Below, in pieces: positions 35,558 through 44,340 of a DNA stretch of 64,000 nucleotides (positions are counted from its first letter, which is position 1; each line of letters opens with the position of its first letter). This DNA is from Paenibacillus sp. FSL K6-1330 (lineage in GTDB: Bacteria; Bacillota; Bacilli; Paenibacillales; Paenibacillaceae): the NCBI RefSeq assembly GCF_037976825.1, contig NZ_CP150269.1, positions 2,679,501-2,743,500 of the forward strand, given 5' to 3'. The notes beneath the pieces were generated by a model. The model saw only the letters and a list, made by a program, of their open reading frames with translations. It was not told where the DNA came from and did no database searches. The translations under genes and the position numbers were made by a program.

Positions 35558-35714
35558 ATTCTATCCCAATACCACTCAAGTCCAATGACTAAAGAACGAT
35601 CAGCGAAAAGCCGTCATAATCCTGCAGCTTGTATCATAGGCTTTACGTGAAGTGATCCTGTAATACCCACTTTCACTTGGTGATCATTGCAAAGATGAAA
35701 GAGAGGCGCTGCCA

Positions 35715-35948
35715 GTGATTATATCGATCCGAAAAATAGGCTCATTGATCCGATTTATTACGATGTTTGCCGTTCTGACGATGTTTTTTTACTTCGTGCT
35801 GGGATGGGTGGGAGATTGGCTGACCCCAATGGATCCTTACCGTGCACCTTCCGGTCAAGCGGTTAAGGCTTTTCAGCCTGAAAGCACCATGGACTCCCGA
35901 TATTCGCCGGCGGAACGTCTGCGATTGTACTACTGGTATGGGGAGTGA
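35715..35948 (+). CDS. yqzK: DUF4227 family small membrane protein (YqzK)
   Basis: A 77-residue protein with one transmembrane helix (about residues 14-33, FITMFAVLTMFFYFVLGWVG) and a C-terminal tail ending RLRLYYWYGE. It fits the YqzK family found between fur and xerD in Bacilli. Function is unknown. The start is GTG with GAGAGG upstream. Confidence 0.8.
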   Translation: MIISIRKIGSLIRFITMFAVLTMFFYFVLGWVGDWLTPMDPYRAPSGQAVKAFQPESTMDSRYSPAERLRLYYWYGE

Positions 35949-35990
35949 TTGTGCTTGTAAAGGGCACACGGGAATAGGAGCAAAAAGATT

Positions 35991-36875
35991 ATGAAACAAT
36001 ATCTGGACGAATATGTAACCTATCTGGAAGACGTGAAGGGACTATCCCGAAGTACGATTGAATCATACCGGGCCGACTTACAAGCCTTCATGGCTTTTGC
36101 CGCGGAAAGAGACGTTATCCATCCGCAGGAAGTTACACGAACAATGCTTGGATTATACATGGGCAGACTGAGGCAGCAGGGCAAGGCGGCGTCGAGCCTG
36201 CTTCGCTGCACGGCGTCCTTGCGTTCCTTTTTTCAATATTTGGTGCGTCAAGCCGTTATAGGATTAGATCCGACCCAGTTGCTAGAAAATCCGAAGCCGG
36301 AACGGAAGCCGCCTAAGTCGCTAACCGTTGAGCAGGTGGACAAGCTGCTGTCGGCCCCGGATTCCGGAACCCCTCAGGGGGCCCGGGACAAAGCGATGCT
36401 GGAGCTGCTGTATGCTTCAGGCATCAAGGTGTCGGAACTGGTGAACTTGAGCACGCATGACATCAACATGGATATGCGCTTCCTGCGCTGTGCCGTTTCC
36501 GGAGGGAAGGAGCGAATTCTTCCGATTACCCAGATCGCAGCCGAGAGCGTGGCTTTTTATATGCAAGATATGCGGGACAAGCTGATTCGAGATGCTGATG
36601 AGGATGCATTATTCCTGAATTCACTCGGTACGCGCTTGACACGGCAGGGATTTTGGAAAATTATTAAAAAGTATGGCAAGCTGGCCGAAATCGATGAGGA
36701 GATCACGCCGCATACCCTTCGTCATTCGTTTGCCATTCATTTGCTGCAGAATGGTGCCGACTTACGTTCGGTTCAAGAGATGCTGGGTCACTCGGCATTA
36801 TCCACCACCGGCATATATCAATCCACCAAGAAAAGCATGAAGGAAGTATACGATCATTATCACCCGAGATCTTAG
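35991..36875 (+). CDS. xerD: Tyrosine recombinase XerD
   Basis: A 294-residue site-specific recombinase that with XerC resolves chromosome dimers at dif. The N-terminal SAM-like domain (1-85) and the catalytic domain are present: Lys173 (GGKER), His241-x-x-Arg244 (HTLRHSFAIHLLQNG), His267 (MLGHSALSTT) and nucleophile Tyr276. The residue expected to be the first catalytic Arg is Lys146 (YASGIKVSEL, codon AAG), unlike the usual G-[LIM]-R-[VI]-SEL. It is otherwise full length. In B. subtilis drm follows xerD; here punA follows directly. Confidence 0.9.
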   Translation: MKQYLDEYVTYLEDVKGLSRSTIESYRADLQAFMAFAAERDVIHPQEVTRTMLGLYMGRLRQQGKAASSLLRCTASLRSFFQYLVRQAVIGLDPTQLLENPKPERKPPKSLTVEQVDKLLSAPDSGTPQGARDKAMLELLYASGIKVSELVNLSTHDINMDMRFLRCAVSGGKERILPITQIAAESVAFYMQDMRDKLIRDADEDALFLNSLGTRLTRQGFWKIIKKYGKLAEIDEEITPHTLRHSFAIHLLQNGADLRSVQEMLGHSALSTTGIYQSTKKSMKEVYDHYHPRS

Positions 36876-36931
36876 TCGGGACCTACTCTACTAGGATCTA
36901 CAACTTATTCTCAGTTAGGAGAGGTATGAAC

Positions 36932-37756
36932 ATGAGTTCAATTCATCAACAAAGCATTAAGGAAGCAGCGGCATACATACGCGGGCAGAAGGGTGTCGAG
37001 CCCGAGGTCGGCCTGATTTTAGGTTCAGGACTCGGCGTGCTGGCCGAACTGATTGAGAATCCGGTCTCGATCCCGTACACGGACATTCCTCATTTTCCCG
37101 TATCGACTGTAGAAGGCCATGAAGGAGAATTGCTGCTGGGCACCATTCACAATCGACCTGTCGTTCTGATGAAGGGCCGGTTCCATATGTATGAAGGCTA
37201 TGGTCCGGAAGTGACTGCTTTCCCGGTGCGCGTCATGAAAGAGCTGGGTGTGAAGAGTCTGCTCGTTACCAATGCGGCCGGCGGCATCAACACGTCCTTC
37301 GAGCCGGGTGATCTCATGCTGATCTCCGATCATCTGAACATGACAGGAACCAACCCGTTAATCGGGCCGAATGATCCGGATCTGGGCGTGCGATTCCCGG
37401 ATATGTCCCAGGCTTACAGCCGTCAGCTTCGCCAATTGGCAAAAGAAGTTGCCGTGGGTCAAGGCGTTGCGCTGAGGGAAGGCGTCTATGCAGGTCTGCT
37501 TGGACCAACCTATGAGACACCTGCCGAGATCGTCATGCTGCGTACGCTAGGTGCGGATGCGGTTGGTATGTCCACCGTGTCTGAGGTCATTGTGGCCAGA
37601 CATGCCGGCCTTGAAGTGCTGGGCATCTCTTGCATCAGCAACATGGCAGCCGGCATATTGGATCAACCGCTATCCCATGACGAGGTTATGGAGACAGCGG
37701 AGAAGGTCCGGGAGAAATTCCTTGCGCTTGTCATGGCCATTATCCCAAAAATGTAA
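36932..37756 (+). CDS. punA: Purine nucleoside phosphorylase I
   Basis: A 274-residue PNP of the trimeric type acting on inosine and guanosine. Visible are the phosphate loop GLILGSGLGVLAE, GRFHMYEGY, NAAGGINTSFEPGDLMLISD, the purine-site GPTYETPAEI and MSTVSEVIVARHAG. AGGAGAGG is 8 bases from the ATG at 36932, making it better than the one at 36926. The gene usually lies in drm-punA order; drm is absent next to it here. Confidence 0.94.
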   Translation: MSSIHQQSIKEAAAYIRGQKGVEPEVGLILGSGLGVLAELIENPVSIPYTDIPHFPVSTVEGHEGELLLGTIHNRPVVLMKGRFHMYEGYGPEVTAFPVRVMKELGVKSLLVTNAAGGINTSFEPGDLMLISDHLNMTGTNPLIGPNDPDLGVRFPDMSQAYSRQLRQLAKEVAVGQGVALREGVYAGLLGPTYETPAEIVMLRTLGADAVGMSTVSEVIVARHAGLEVLGISCISNMAAGILDQPLSHDEVMETAEKVREKFLALVMAIIPKM

Positions 37757-37863
37757 CATCATTCTAGTACGGGGGAGCTGTCTCATAAGTAGGTTTGCTC
37801 ACTTGACGGACGGTTCGTCCGATTAAAAATGTGTCAAATAAAGAAATGGCGGTGCTCAGGATG

Positions 37864-38460
37864 TTATCTCCTTGCACCGCCATTTCTTGCTTTTTGGTCC
37901 GTTGCCTCTTGCTTGAGCAGATTATGGCCAAGCGAAAGCCATCCGACCTCTAGGCTCACTTTCGTCAGTCCTCGAAGCAGAAATCGCCGGAATCCCCGGT
38001 TATTCATCAACTGCCCAAACACACTCTCCGGTTCGACCATTCGCCGCACCGACAACGCATAGCCTTCCTCACTTCGAAGTTTCTCTCTCACTTGCTGCTT
38101 GTAACGAAGATACCTGAGACTTACGCTGATTTTCCCGGTTCCCTTGAGCTTTCGTGCAAGCAGCTTTGAATGAACACCCTTCGCAACTCACGCTTCGGTA
38201 GTGTCGCTTCCGTATTTCATATCCGCTTACCATCCGTTTCCTTACTTTCATAGCGAAACCGGAGCTTTCGCCCAGCCGCACACGTCCATGTATCTTCTGC
38301 TTCGTCGTACTGCCAGTTGTCTAGCTTGCTGATATCTTGTTGCCACTTCGGTTGACCGATTCATTGACGATGCGAACAAGATGATAAGGAGGAATGTCAT
38401 CCTCCAAGTCCATTGGCAGATAAAGTTGGTCCATGGTATATTGAATGTACAAAGAAATCG
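37864..38460 (-). pseudogene. IS1182-type transposase remnant
   Basis: On the minus strand an N-terminal fragment (MDQLYLPMDLEDDIPPYHLV, around 38340-38430) is followed after a few codons by the C-terminal part (NWQYDEAEDTW, then RSVSCEGCSFKAACTKAQGN and EEGYALSVRRMVEPESVFGQ), skipping some 300 residues that would hold the DDE active site. An extra A near 38136 shifts the frame between the Cys-rich and final segments, and there is a further frame break near 38240. It is non-functional. Confidence 0.75.
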
Positions 38461-38550
38461 TTCCTTTCGTAGATGGTGGGTCGCACTTCCATTTTACCAA
38501 GAAACGGTTTCTTTTCGTATGTCTAGAGTATGTTTTCGCACAACGTAGCG

Positions 38551-38655
38551 GAGAGGACGAAACGATTCCGGACAAGTGAGAGCGGTCGCCTTTGCCCCCG
38601 AATTTCATCCTTGCCTAGTACCATTTCAAGAAATTTGGGGGCAACAGTTATCATG
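38551..38655 (+). repeat. Structured intergenic repeat, copy A
   Basis: A 43-base block (GAGAGGACGAAACG ... AGCGGTCGCCTTT) is followed by a hairpin (GCCCCCGAATTTC/GAAATTTGGGGGC, loop about 21 bases) and AACAGTTATC. About 33 of 43 bases match copy B at 52775 without gaps. The stem sequence differs between copies but pairs in both. Function is unknown. Confidence 0.6.
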
Positions 38656-38770
38656 AACGAGACAGACTCCCCGTAATTGCAACATCTTAGGTTAATTTTG
38701 GGAATAATGGTGTAGTAGAAGCTAAACCAAAACCAAAATCAGAGCTAAATTGCAAAGGAGAGTCTGTACT

Positions 38771-39885
38771 ATGAAGGATACCATAAAATACGTAGGCTTA
38801 GACGTGTCGAAGGAAAATATTGCTGTATCTGTAGCTGATCCAGGAAGAGAAGGCGCTCGGTATTTGGGCACGATTCCTCATACCGAGTATCACATCTTGA
38901 AAGTATTGAGGAAGTTAGGCCAACCCAATGAATTAAGCGTTTGTTACGAGGCAGGTCCAACAGGATATCCTTTAGTTCGTTTGCTAACTGCACATGGATA
39001 TGACTGCATTGTTATCGCCCCATCACTTATGCCTAGTCGTCCAGGAGAACGGGTAAAACGGATCGTAGGGATTCGATGCGTCTGGCACAATTACTTCGAG
39101 CAGGTGAATTAACACGTGTGCATGTACCTACTCCAGAGGAAGAAGCGCTTCGTGATTTGGTACGAATGCGTGAAGATGTTAAGGAAGACCGAGCTCGAAT
39201 CCGGCAGCGGATCGGGAAGTTTCTCCTTCGTCATCAGATTGCACCTAAAGAGCCACTTCGCCGCTGGACGGCTAAATACCGGTTATGGTTAGGACGTATT
39301 CCATTCGAGTCCGCTTCTCAACGTTTGGTTCTGCAGGAAATGCTGCATCAGATGGATGAAAATGAAGAACGTCTGAAGCGTTTGGAAGCAGCCATTCACG
39401 AAGAAGCCACGGAAGGGCACCACGCCCCCTTAATACAAGCCCTTCAAACCTTACGTGGAGTAGCTGAAACGACAGCAACAGGAATCGTAGCGGAAGTGTG
39501 TTCATTTACCCGGTTTGGTAATGCGAAGGCTTTCATGGGGTACACAGGTTTGGTGCCGAGGGAATACTCAAGTGGCCAAAGCCGATGGCAGGGAAACATT
39601 ACGAAATCGGGGAATACGCACCTTCGTCGTTTATTGGTCGAATCCGCTTGGAGTTACCGCTATAAACCTGCGCTACAAGGAGAGTTAAAGAAACGTCAAC
39701 AAGGAAAATCTCCTGAAATTCAGGCCATATCCTGGAAGGCACAGCATCGACTACATCGAAAATACACGAAAATGCTGTCAAAGGGTAAGCCTAGTGGCAA
39801 AGCAGTTGTGGCCGTGGCGCGTGAACTAAGTGGATTTATTTGGTCGATTGCCCGAGAACTTGAAGAGAAAAGGATAAATAGGTGA
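38771..39885 (+). pseudogene. IS110 family transposase, frameshifted
   Basis: The N-terminal DEDD RuvC-like part (KYVGLDVSKENIAVSVADPG, YEAGPTGYPLVRLL) and the C-terminal Transposase_20 part (LQTLRGVAETTATGIVAEVC, AFMGYTGLVPREYSSG, QGNITKSGNTHLRRLLVESA) are in different frames. Around 39055-39058 the sequence reads GTAAAACGG where GTAAAAACGG would restore VKTDRRDSMRLAQ, so one A is missing. The intact length would be about 371 residues. AAAGGAGAG precedes the ATG at 38771. A single-base loss suggests recent inactivation. Confidence 0.85.
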
Positions 39886-40285
39886 TCACCATTCCTATTG
39901 GAATCTAGTCGTATTGTGAGAATGGTTGATTCAAGGTGATCCCGTTCCCCAAAAAAACAGGTGGAAGATGAAAAACTGAGTTAGAAGGCAAAGGGAAAAG
40001 CCGTAAGAGAGAATCCACGTCCATCGCTATGTGCCATCCCTCCAAAGGAAACGACGCACGACAACAGTTCGTGGTGCACTCTCTGCAGACGGAGAGAAAA
40101 CATGCGGTATACAAAACCCGCGGATATCAGACTGCTCACCGTTGATAGCTTTTGCCTTCTAGTTCAGTTTTTACACCCTCTCTTGTATAAAGGGGATTGG
40201 GAAAACAAGGGAGTTACAAACTGCTATTTGACAGGTCTCGTTCATATCAGCGATGGGAGGATCGATTCGTACACGGAGCGTCTCC
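39886..40285. other. Non-coding tail of the IS110-type element, possible bridge-RNA region
   Basis: About 400 bases after the transposase stop contain no supported gene. IS110/IS1111 elements carry a structured guide (bridge) RNA in a non-coding end, upstream in IS110 proper and downstream in the IS1111 group. The 5' flank here is only about 100 bases, so a downstream RNA is possible, but no fold was computed and the element ends are not located. Confidence 0.3.
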
Positions 40286-40291
40286 TCACAG

Positions 40292-40342
40292 AAAAAGGGG
40301 GCATTCCGCCAGATCTAAGATCTTTTGGGACACCCCCTTTTT
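40292..40342. terminator. Long bidirectional hairpin
   Basis: AAAAAGGGGG and CCCCCTTTTT are exact inverted copies, with an inner AGATCT-A-AGATCT pair. It forms a terminator-like structure readable on both strands. Confidence 0.65.
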
Positions 40343-40404
40343 GCTTAAGATTCTAGAATGTATAGGTTTTCAGCGAAGCTATTTGCATTTATATGTTTTT
40401 GGGG

Positions 40405-40524
40405 CCCTCGCAAAGTATTTGGAATAAGTATCGAAGCATAGGCTCCACTTTGTTGGGGTATGGTATTGGGGTCCCCGCAAAGTATTTGGAATAAGCATCG
40501 AAGCATAGGCTCCACTTTGTGGGG
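40405..40524. repeat. Two tandem hairpin repeats upstream of dacF
   Basis: Two nearly identical units (40405-40458 and 40473-40524, period 67) share CGCAAAGTATTTGGAATAAG and the following ATCGAAGCATAGGCTCCACT. Each unit has complementary ends (CCCCGCAAAGT with ACTTTGTGGGG in the second), so each can fold on itself. They resemble a REP-type interspersed element. Confidence 0.75.
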
Positions 40525-40660
40525 CTATTCTGCGTTCCCTTAAGTTCAGGGCGATAATATTTCCTTGAAAACTGGAATAATTTGTTTTCATCCTGACGAC
40601 AATGAATATCAGACCCGTTTCTTTTCGGGATGCTATTACGAATGTCAGGAGGGGATGGAA

Positions 40661-41851
40661 GTGAAAAAAGCGTTAATAGCTGGATTTCTGGTTCTATTTG
40701 TAGGGTTGTCCAGTGTAGCTGTACCAAGTTATGCAGAAAATAGCAAACCCGGCGAAGGATCATCTCAAGAGGAACTGGCACCAGGTGCTCGTTCTGCTAT
40801 ATTGCTGGATGCGGATACCGGAACCATTATTTACGAGAAAAACAGCCATGATAAGCTGCCTCCGGCGAGCATCACCAAGATCATGACGATGTTGCTTACG
40901 ATGGAGGCCATCGACGAAGGACAATTGCAGTGGACGGATAAGGTGCGTACCAGCGAATATGCGGCCTCCATGGGCGGATCCCAGATCTTTCTTGAGCCTG
41001 GTGAAGAAATGACGGTGGATGAGATGCTCAAAGGCATTGCCATGGCATCAGGCAATGATGCTTCCGTCGCAGTGGCGGAGAAAATTGCCGGCTCGGAGGA
41101 AGCCTTTGTGAAGCTGATGAATGAGAAAGCAGCCGAGCTGGGAATGAAGGATACACATTTTGTGAACTGCAACGGCCTTCCTGCTGAGAATCATTATACT
41201 TCGGCCCACGACATTGCGGTCATGAGCCGGGAGCTGCTGAAATACGACCAGATCACCAAATATACGGGCGCCTATCAAGATTATTTGCGTAAAGATTCGG
41301 ACAAACCGTTCTGGCTGGTCAATACGAACAAGCTGGTTCGATTCTACACTGGTGCTGACGGATTGAAAACCGGATACACGTCAGAGGCCAAATTCTGTTT
41401 ATCGGCAACGGCCAAACGGGACGGACTGCGCGCTGTTGCTGTTGTGATGGGAGCTCTGGATACGAAGACGCGGAATAATGAAGTATCTCGCATGTTTGAC
41501 TATGCCTTTTCCCAGTATTCGATGCATTCCATCTATAAACCGGGTGAAGTGTTAGGTATCGTGAAGGTCCAGAAGGGAACCGTGCCCGAGATCTCGATTC
41601 AAGCGGATAAAGATTACAGCGTGCTGGTTAAGAAGGGCGTAAAGAGTCCGGATATCCGTCATGAAATTCAGATGGAACCGAATTTGAAGGCGCCGGTAGC
41701 CGCCGGACAAGTTGTCGGCAAGCTAACCGTCTATCAAGGTGAACGCGTGGTGAAGGAGTTCGAGCTGACATCTCCTGTCGAGGTGAAGAAGGCCGGGTTC
41801 TGGAAGCTGTTCAAGCGGACAACCGGCAAGTTGTTTCATGTAGATTCATAG
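40661..41851 (+). CDS. dacF: D-alanyl-D-alanine carboxypeptidase DacF
   Basis: A 396-residue low-molecular-weight PBP with a signal peptide (KKALIAGFLVLFVGLSSVAV ... SYA). The SxxK motif is PASITKIMT, SxN lies in MASGNDASVAV, and KTG in DGLKTGYTSEA; a C-terminal beta domain and amphipathic anchor follow. DacF trims spore cortex peptidoglycan and lies upstream of spoIIA as in B. subtilis. AGGAGG at 40647-40652 supports the GTG at 40661; the frame from 40565 is longer without a binding site. The accessory region ends just upstream, so its promoter may be altered. Confidence 0.93.
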   Translation: MKKALIAGFLVLFVGLSSVAVPSYAENSKPGEGSSQEELAPGARSAILLDADTGTIIYEKNSHDKLPPASITKIMTMLLTMEAIDEGQLQWTDKVRTSEYAASMGGSQIFLEPGEEMTVDEMLKGIAMASGNDASVAVAEKIAGSEEAFVKLMNEKAAELGMKDTHFVNCNGLPAENHYTSAHDIAVMSRELLKYDQITKYTGAYQDYLRKDSDKPFWLVNTNKLVRFYTGADGLKTGYTSEAKFCLSATAKRDGLRAVAVVMGALDTKTRNNEVSRMFDYAFSQYSMHSIYKPGEVLGIVKVQKGTVPEISIQADKDYSVLVKKGVKSPDIRHEIQMEPNLKAPVAAGQVVGKLTVYQGERVVKEFELTSPVEVKKAGFWKLFKRTTGKLFHVDS

Positions 41852-41877
41852 GAGTTTTCTTCTAGTTTTGTCGGGAT

Positions 41878-41905
41878 GCAGGAATGTCTTTTTCAAATGT
41901 AGAAA
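41878..41905 (+). promoter_or_regulatory. Sigma-H promoter of the spoIIA operon
   Basis: GCAGGAATG (41878-41886) fits the sigma-H -35 except the last base, and after 12 bases GTAGAAA (41899-41905) fits the -10. A partial 0A box (TGTCGGG, 41869-41875) precedes it. The B. subtilis spoIIA operon is controlled in the same way. Confidence 0.7.
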
Positions 41906-41939
41906 TCTTTGTTCATGTCAGGGAGGAGAGTGAGCAAAC

Positions 41940-42293
41940 ATGAATCTGCATGTTGATATGGAGCATCACAGGCATGTACTGATCGTCCGACTGTCCGGGG
42001 AACTGGATCATCATACGGCCGATCATGTCCGGATGCAGCTGGATGAAGCTATTCAGAGACGTCAAACAGAGCACTTGGTACTGAGCTTAAAGGACTTGGA
42101 CTTTATGGACAGCTCAGGACTTGGGGTCATCCTGGGACGCTATAAATTCATCAAGCAAAAGGGCGGAAAGATGGCGGTATGCGATGTCAAGCCGCAGGTT
42201 TACCGCTTGCTTGAAATGTCGGGGCTGTTCAAGATCATGCCGATATATGAGAACGAGGGCACGGCACTCTCGGGTTTGGAGGTAGTGTCATGA
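41940..42293 (+). CDS. spoIIAA: Anti-sigma-F factor antagonist SpoIIAA
   Basis: A 117-residue STAS protein. The phosphorylated Ser58 lies in [16 protein letters not shown]. Unphosphorylated SpoIIAA binds SpoIIAB and frees sigma-F in the forespore. GGGAGGAGAG precedes the ATG; it overlaps spoIIAB by 4 bases (ATGA). Confidence 0.97.
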   Translation: MNLHVDMEHHRHVLIVRLSGELDHHTADHVRMQLDEAIQRRQTEHLVLSLKDLDFMDSSGLGVILGRYKFIKQKGGKMAVCDVKPQVYRLLEMSGLFKIMPIYENEGTALSGLEVVS

Positions 42294-42748
42294 GTGAAGG
42301 AAAAGCACAGCATAATTTTATGACTCTGCAGTTTGCCGCAAAGTCGGAAAACGAATCCTTTGCCCGTGTCGCCGTGGCTGCGTTCATCTCCCAGATGGAT
42401 CCCAACATGGATGAGCTGAGTGATCTCAAAACGGTGGTCTCCGAAGCGGTCACAAACAGCATTATCCACGGGTACGATAGTGATTCGGAAGGGATTGTCA
42501 GGATTGAAGCCTCCATAGACGGGGATATGATTACGCTGTGCATTGAAGATTCCGGCCACGGGATCGAAGACTTGGAAATGGCCAAGCAGCCGCTCTATAC
42601 ATCAAAGCCAGAGCTGGAGCGATCCGGTATGGGATTCACCATCATGGAAAATTTCATGGACGAATTTGAAGTGGTCAGCGAACCAGGCAACGGTACGTCG
42701 ATCAAAATGAAAAAGAGGATCGAATCTAAGAAAGCTTTATATAATTAG
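42290..42748 (+). CDS. spoIIAB: Anti-sigma-F factor SpoIIAB
   Basis: A 152-residue GHKL serine kinase. The N box [15 protein letters not shown]1 box [11 protein letters not shown] and G2 box [14 protein letters not shown] are intact. It holds sigma-F inactive and phosphorylates SpoIIAA. The ATGA overlap with spoIIAA keeps their synthesis coupled. Confidence 0.97.
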   Translation: MSEGKAQHNFMTLQFAAKSENESFARVAVAAFISQMDPNMDELSDLKTVVSEAVTNSIIHGYDSDSEGIVRIEASIDGDMITLCIEDSGHGIEDLEMAKQPLYTSKPELERSGMGFTIMENFMDEFEVVSEPGNGTSIKMKKRIESKKALYN

Positions 42749-42759
42749 GGGTTGGACAA

Positions 42760-43515
42760 ATGGATGCCGATGTGAAGAAAACTTCGCAGACTTATTTGGA
42801 CGACGCGGAGGTCAAACGACTCATTGCACTTAGCCAAAGCGGGGATAATGTCGCCCGGGACACGCTCGTCAACTGTAATATTCGTCTTGTCTGGTCTGTC
42901 GTTCAGCGGTTTATGAACCGGGGGTATGAGCCTGATGATCTGTTTCAGATCGGCTGTATCGGTCTCCTCAAATCCGTGGACAAGTTCGATCTCAGTTATG
43001 ACGTAAAGTTCTCGACCTATGCCGTACCGATGATCATCGGAGAAATTCAGCGTTTCTTAAGAGATGACGGGACCCTCAAGGTCAGCCGATCGCTTAAGGA
43101 AATGGCCAACAAAGTCAGGAAGAAGCGGGACGAGCTGTCCAAGCAGCTCGATCGTCTTCCAACGGTGAAAGAGGTTGCCGAAGAGCTTGGGGTAACCCCC
43201 GAGGAAGTGGTGTTTGCCCAGGAGGCGAATAAACCGCCAACCTCGATTCATGAGACCGTATTTGAAAATGACGGGGATCCCATAACGCTAATGGATCAGA
43301 TAGCTGATGAATCGCAAGAACGATGGTTCGACAAGCTGGCCTTGAATGAAGCAATAGGTGGCTTGACCGAACGGGAGCGGCTCATTGTTTATCTGCGGTA
43401 TTACCGGGATCAGACGCAGTCGGAAGTTGCCAGCCGGCTGGGCATATCCCAGGTGCAGGTATCGCGACTTGAGAAAAAAATATTGCAGAGCATACGGAAC
43501 GAGATCGCGCAGTAG
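42760..43515 (+). CDS. sigF: Forespore sigma factor SigF
   Basis: A 251-residue sigma-70 family factor. Region 2 (LVWSVVQRFMNRGYEPDDLF; GLLKSVDKFDLSYDVKFSTY), region 3 (VKEVAEELGVTPEEVV) and region 4 helix-turn-helix (RDQTQSEVASRLGISQVQVS) are visible. It is the first compartment-specific sigma factor and drives spoIIR, spoIVB-sigG and other forespore genes. Third gene of the spoIIA operon. Confidence 0.97.
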   Translation: MDADVKKTSQTYLDDAEVKRLIALSQSGDNVARDTLVNCNIRLVWSVVQRFMNRGYEPDDLFQIGCIGLLKSVDKFDLSYDVKFSTYAVPMIIGEIQRFLRDDGTLKVSRSLKEMANKVRKKRDELSKQLDRLPTVKEVAEELGVTPEEVVFAQEANKPPTSIHETVFENDGDPITLMDQIADESQERWFDKLALNEAIGGLTERERLIVYLRYYRDQTQSEVASRLGISQVQVSRLEKKILQSIRNEIAQ

Positions 43516-43552
43516 CGGGCCTCAGCCGTTATTCGAAAGTCTGCTCAAACTT

Positions 43553-43580
43553 AACGCCGCCCTTAGGGACGGCGTTTTTT
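43553..43580 (+). terminator. Terminator of the spoIIA operon
   Basis: AACGCCG and CGGCGTT flank CCCTTAGGGA and are followed by a T-run. Confidence 0.85.
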
Positions 43581-43633
43581 CATTTTTTAGTAAACCTTTT
43601 GGTCGTTTGGCGGATAAGAAAGTATGGTAAATC

Positions 43634-43664
43634 CGAGTAGAAACGAGAGAGATTTCCCATACTA
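43634..43664 (+). promoter_or_regulatory. Probable sigma-G promoter of spoVAA
   Basis: CATACTA (43658-43664) is a full match to the sigma-G -10, and CGAGTA (43634-43639) 18 bases upstream is a partial -35 match. spoVA genes are sigma-G dependent in B. subtilis. Confidence 0.55.
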
Positions 43665-43695
43665 ACGGTAATCTAGCAGTAAAGGAGTGTTTCGG

Positions 43696-44340
43696 ATGAA
43701 GGTTAATCCCACTCCGACGGTGTTTCTGCAGCTAAGGAGCCGCATACGGTTACCAAGAGACCAGACCGTCAAACTAGGTGATGTCGCCTTCATTGTCTGC
43801 GAACCCGAATGGGAGAGACGGCTTAGAGCCCTGCCGCTTACGCAGCCGAAGGATATCGATGGCAACCGCCTTGTCATGGATCTGATTCAAATCATCCCGA
43901 AGATTCAAGCCTTGATTCCGGGTGCCCATATCGAACCGATGGGAAACCATCATACCCTGGTGGAGCTTGTCGGTCCAGAGAGCAAGCGATCAAAATTGTG
44001 GTTCCCGCTCATTTGGCTGCTCTTGTTTTTCGGTTCGGCTCTGACCATTATGAATTTCCATGCCGACGTCAACATGCTCGAGGTACAGATCCGAATCGTC
44101 GAAATGGTGACGGGGAAAAGAGACGAGCATCCCTATTTGTTCCAGATTGCATACTCGCTGGGGCTCGGATTCGGCATGACGGTGTTCTTCAATCATTTGT
44201 TCAAGAAAAAATGGAATGAAGAACCGACACCGCTTGAGGTGGAAATGTACCTCTATCAGGAAAATCTGGATCAGTTCGTGGTCGCCGAAGAATATCGGAA
44301 AATGAACGCCGGAGCCGATACGACAGGTAAGGAACCATGA
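43696..44340 (+). CDS. spoVAA: Stage V sporulation protein AA
   Basis: A 214-residue protein with an N-terminal cytosolic domain (about 1-105) and two transmembrane helices (about 107-124 and 155-175). It belongs to the SpoVA group that moves Ca-dipicolinate into the forespore and out on germination. AAAGGAG is 8 bases from the ATG at 43696; the GTG at 43687 is rejected. Its stop overlaps the spoVAB start. Confidence 0.88.
   Translation: MKVNPTPTVFLQLRSRIRLPRDQTVKLGDVAFIVCEPEWERRLRALPLTQPKDIDGNRLVMDLIQIIPKIQALIPGAHIEPMGNHHTLVELVGPESKRSKLWFPLIWLLLFFGSALTIMNFHADVNMLEVQIRIVEMVTGKRDEHPYLFQIAYSLGLGFGMTVFFNHLFKKKWNEEPTPLEVEMYLYQENLDQFVVAEEYRKMNAGADTTGKEP

Larger units (their letters stand above)
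37771..38672. mobile_element. Degenerate IS1182-type element
   Basis: The left end GGGGGAGCTGTCTCATAAGT looks like an IS1182/IS5-group terminus. A related inverted sequence, GAGACAGACTCCCC, ends at 38672; this right boundary is less certain because repeat copy A (38551-38655) lies just inside it. The transposase inside has lost its centre and carries frameshifts, so the element cannot move by itself. An inverted repeat (AAGAAATGGCGGTGC and its complement, about 37837-37887) lies at the 3' end of the gene. Confidence 0.6.

Noticed and set aside
35558..35714. Possible small gene between fur terminators and yqzK
   Set aside because: No frame with start, binding site and sensible length was found; only weak inverted repeats are seen.
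38771..39885. Programmed frameshift in the IS110 transposase
   Set aside because: IS110 transposases are normally single-frame, and the shift falls at the conserved TDRRD motif; a one-base loss explains it more simply.
40102..40356. 84-residue frame downstream of the IS110 remnant
   Set aside because: It runs through the 40292-40342 hairpin, lacks a binding site and has no recognisable motif.
40405..40524. Possible CRISPR array
   Set aside because: Only two units, with a 13-15 base gap and self-complementary ends; no spacers of suitable length and no cas genes nearby.
37757..40660. Genomic island with defence or toxin genes
   Set aside because: Only IS remnants and repeats are present; no intact cargo gene could be supported.
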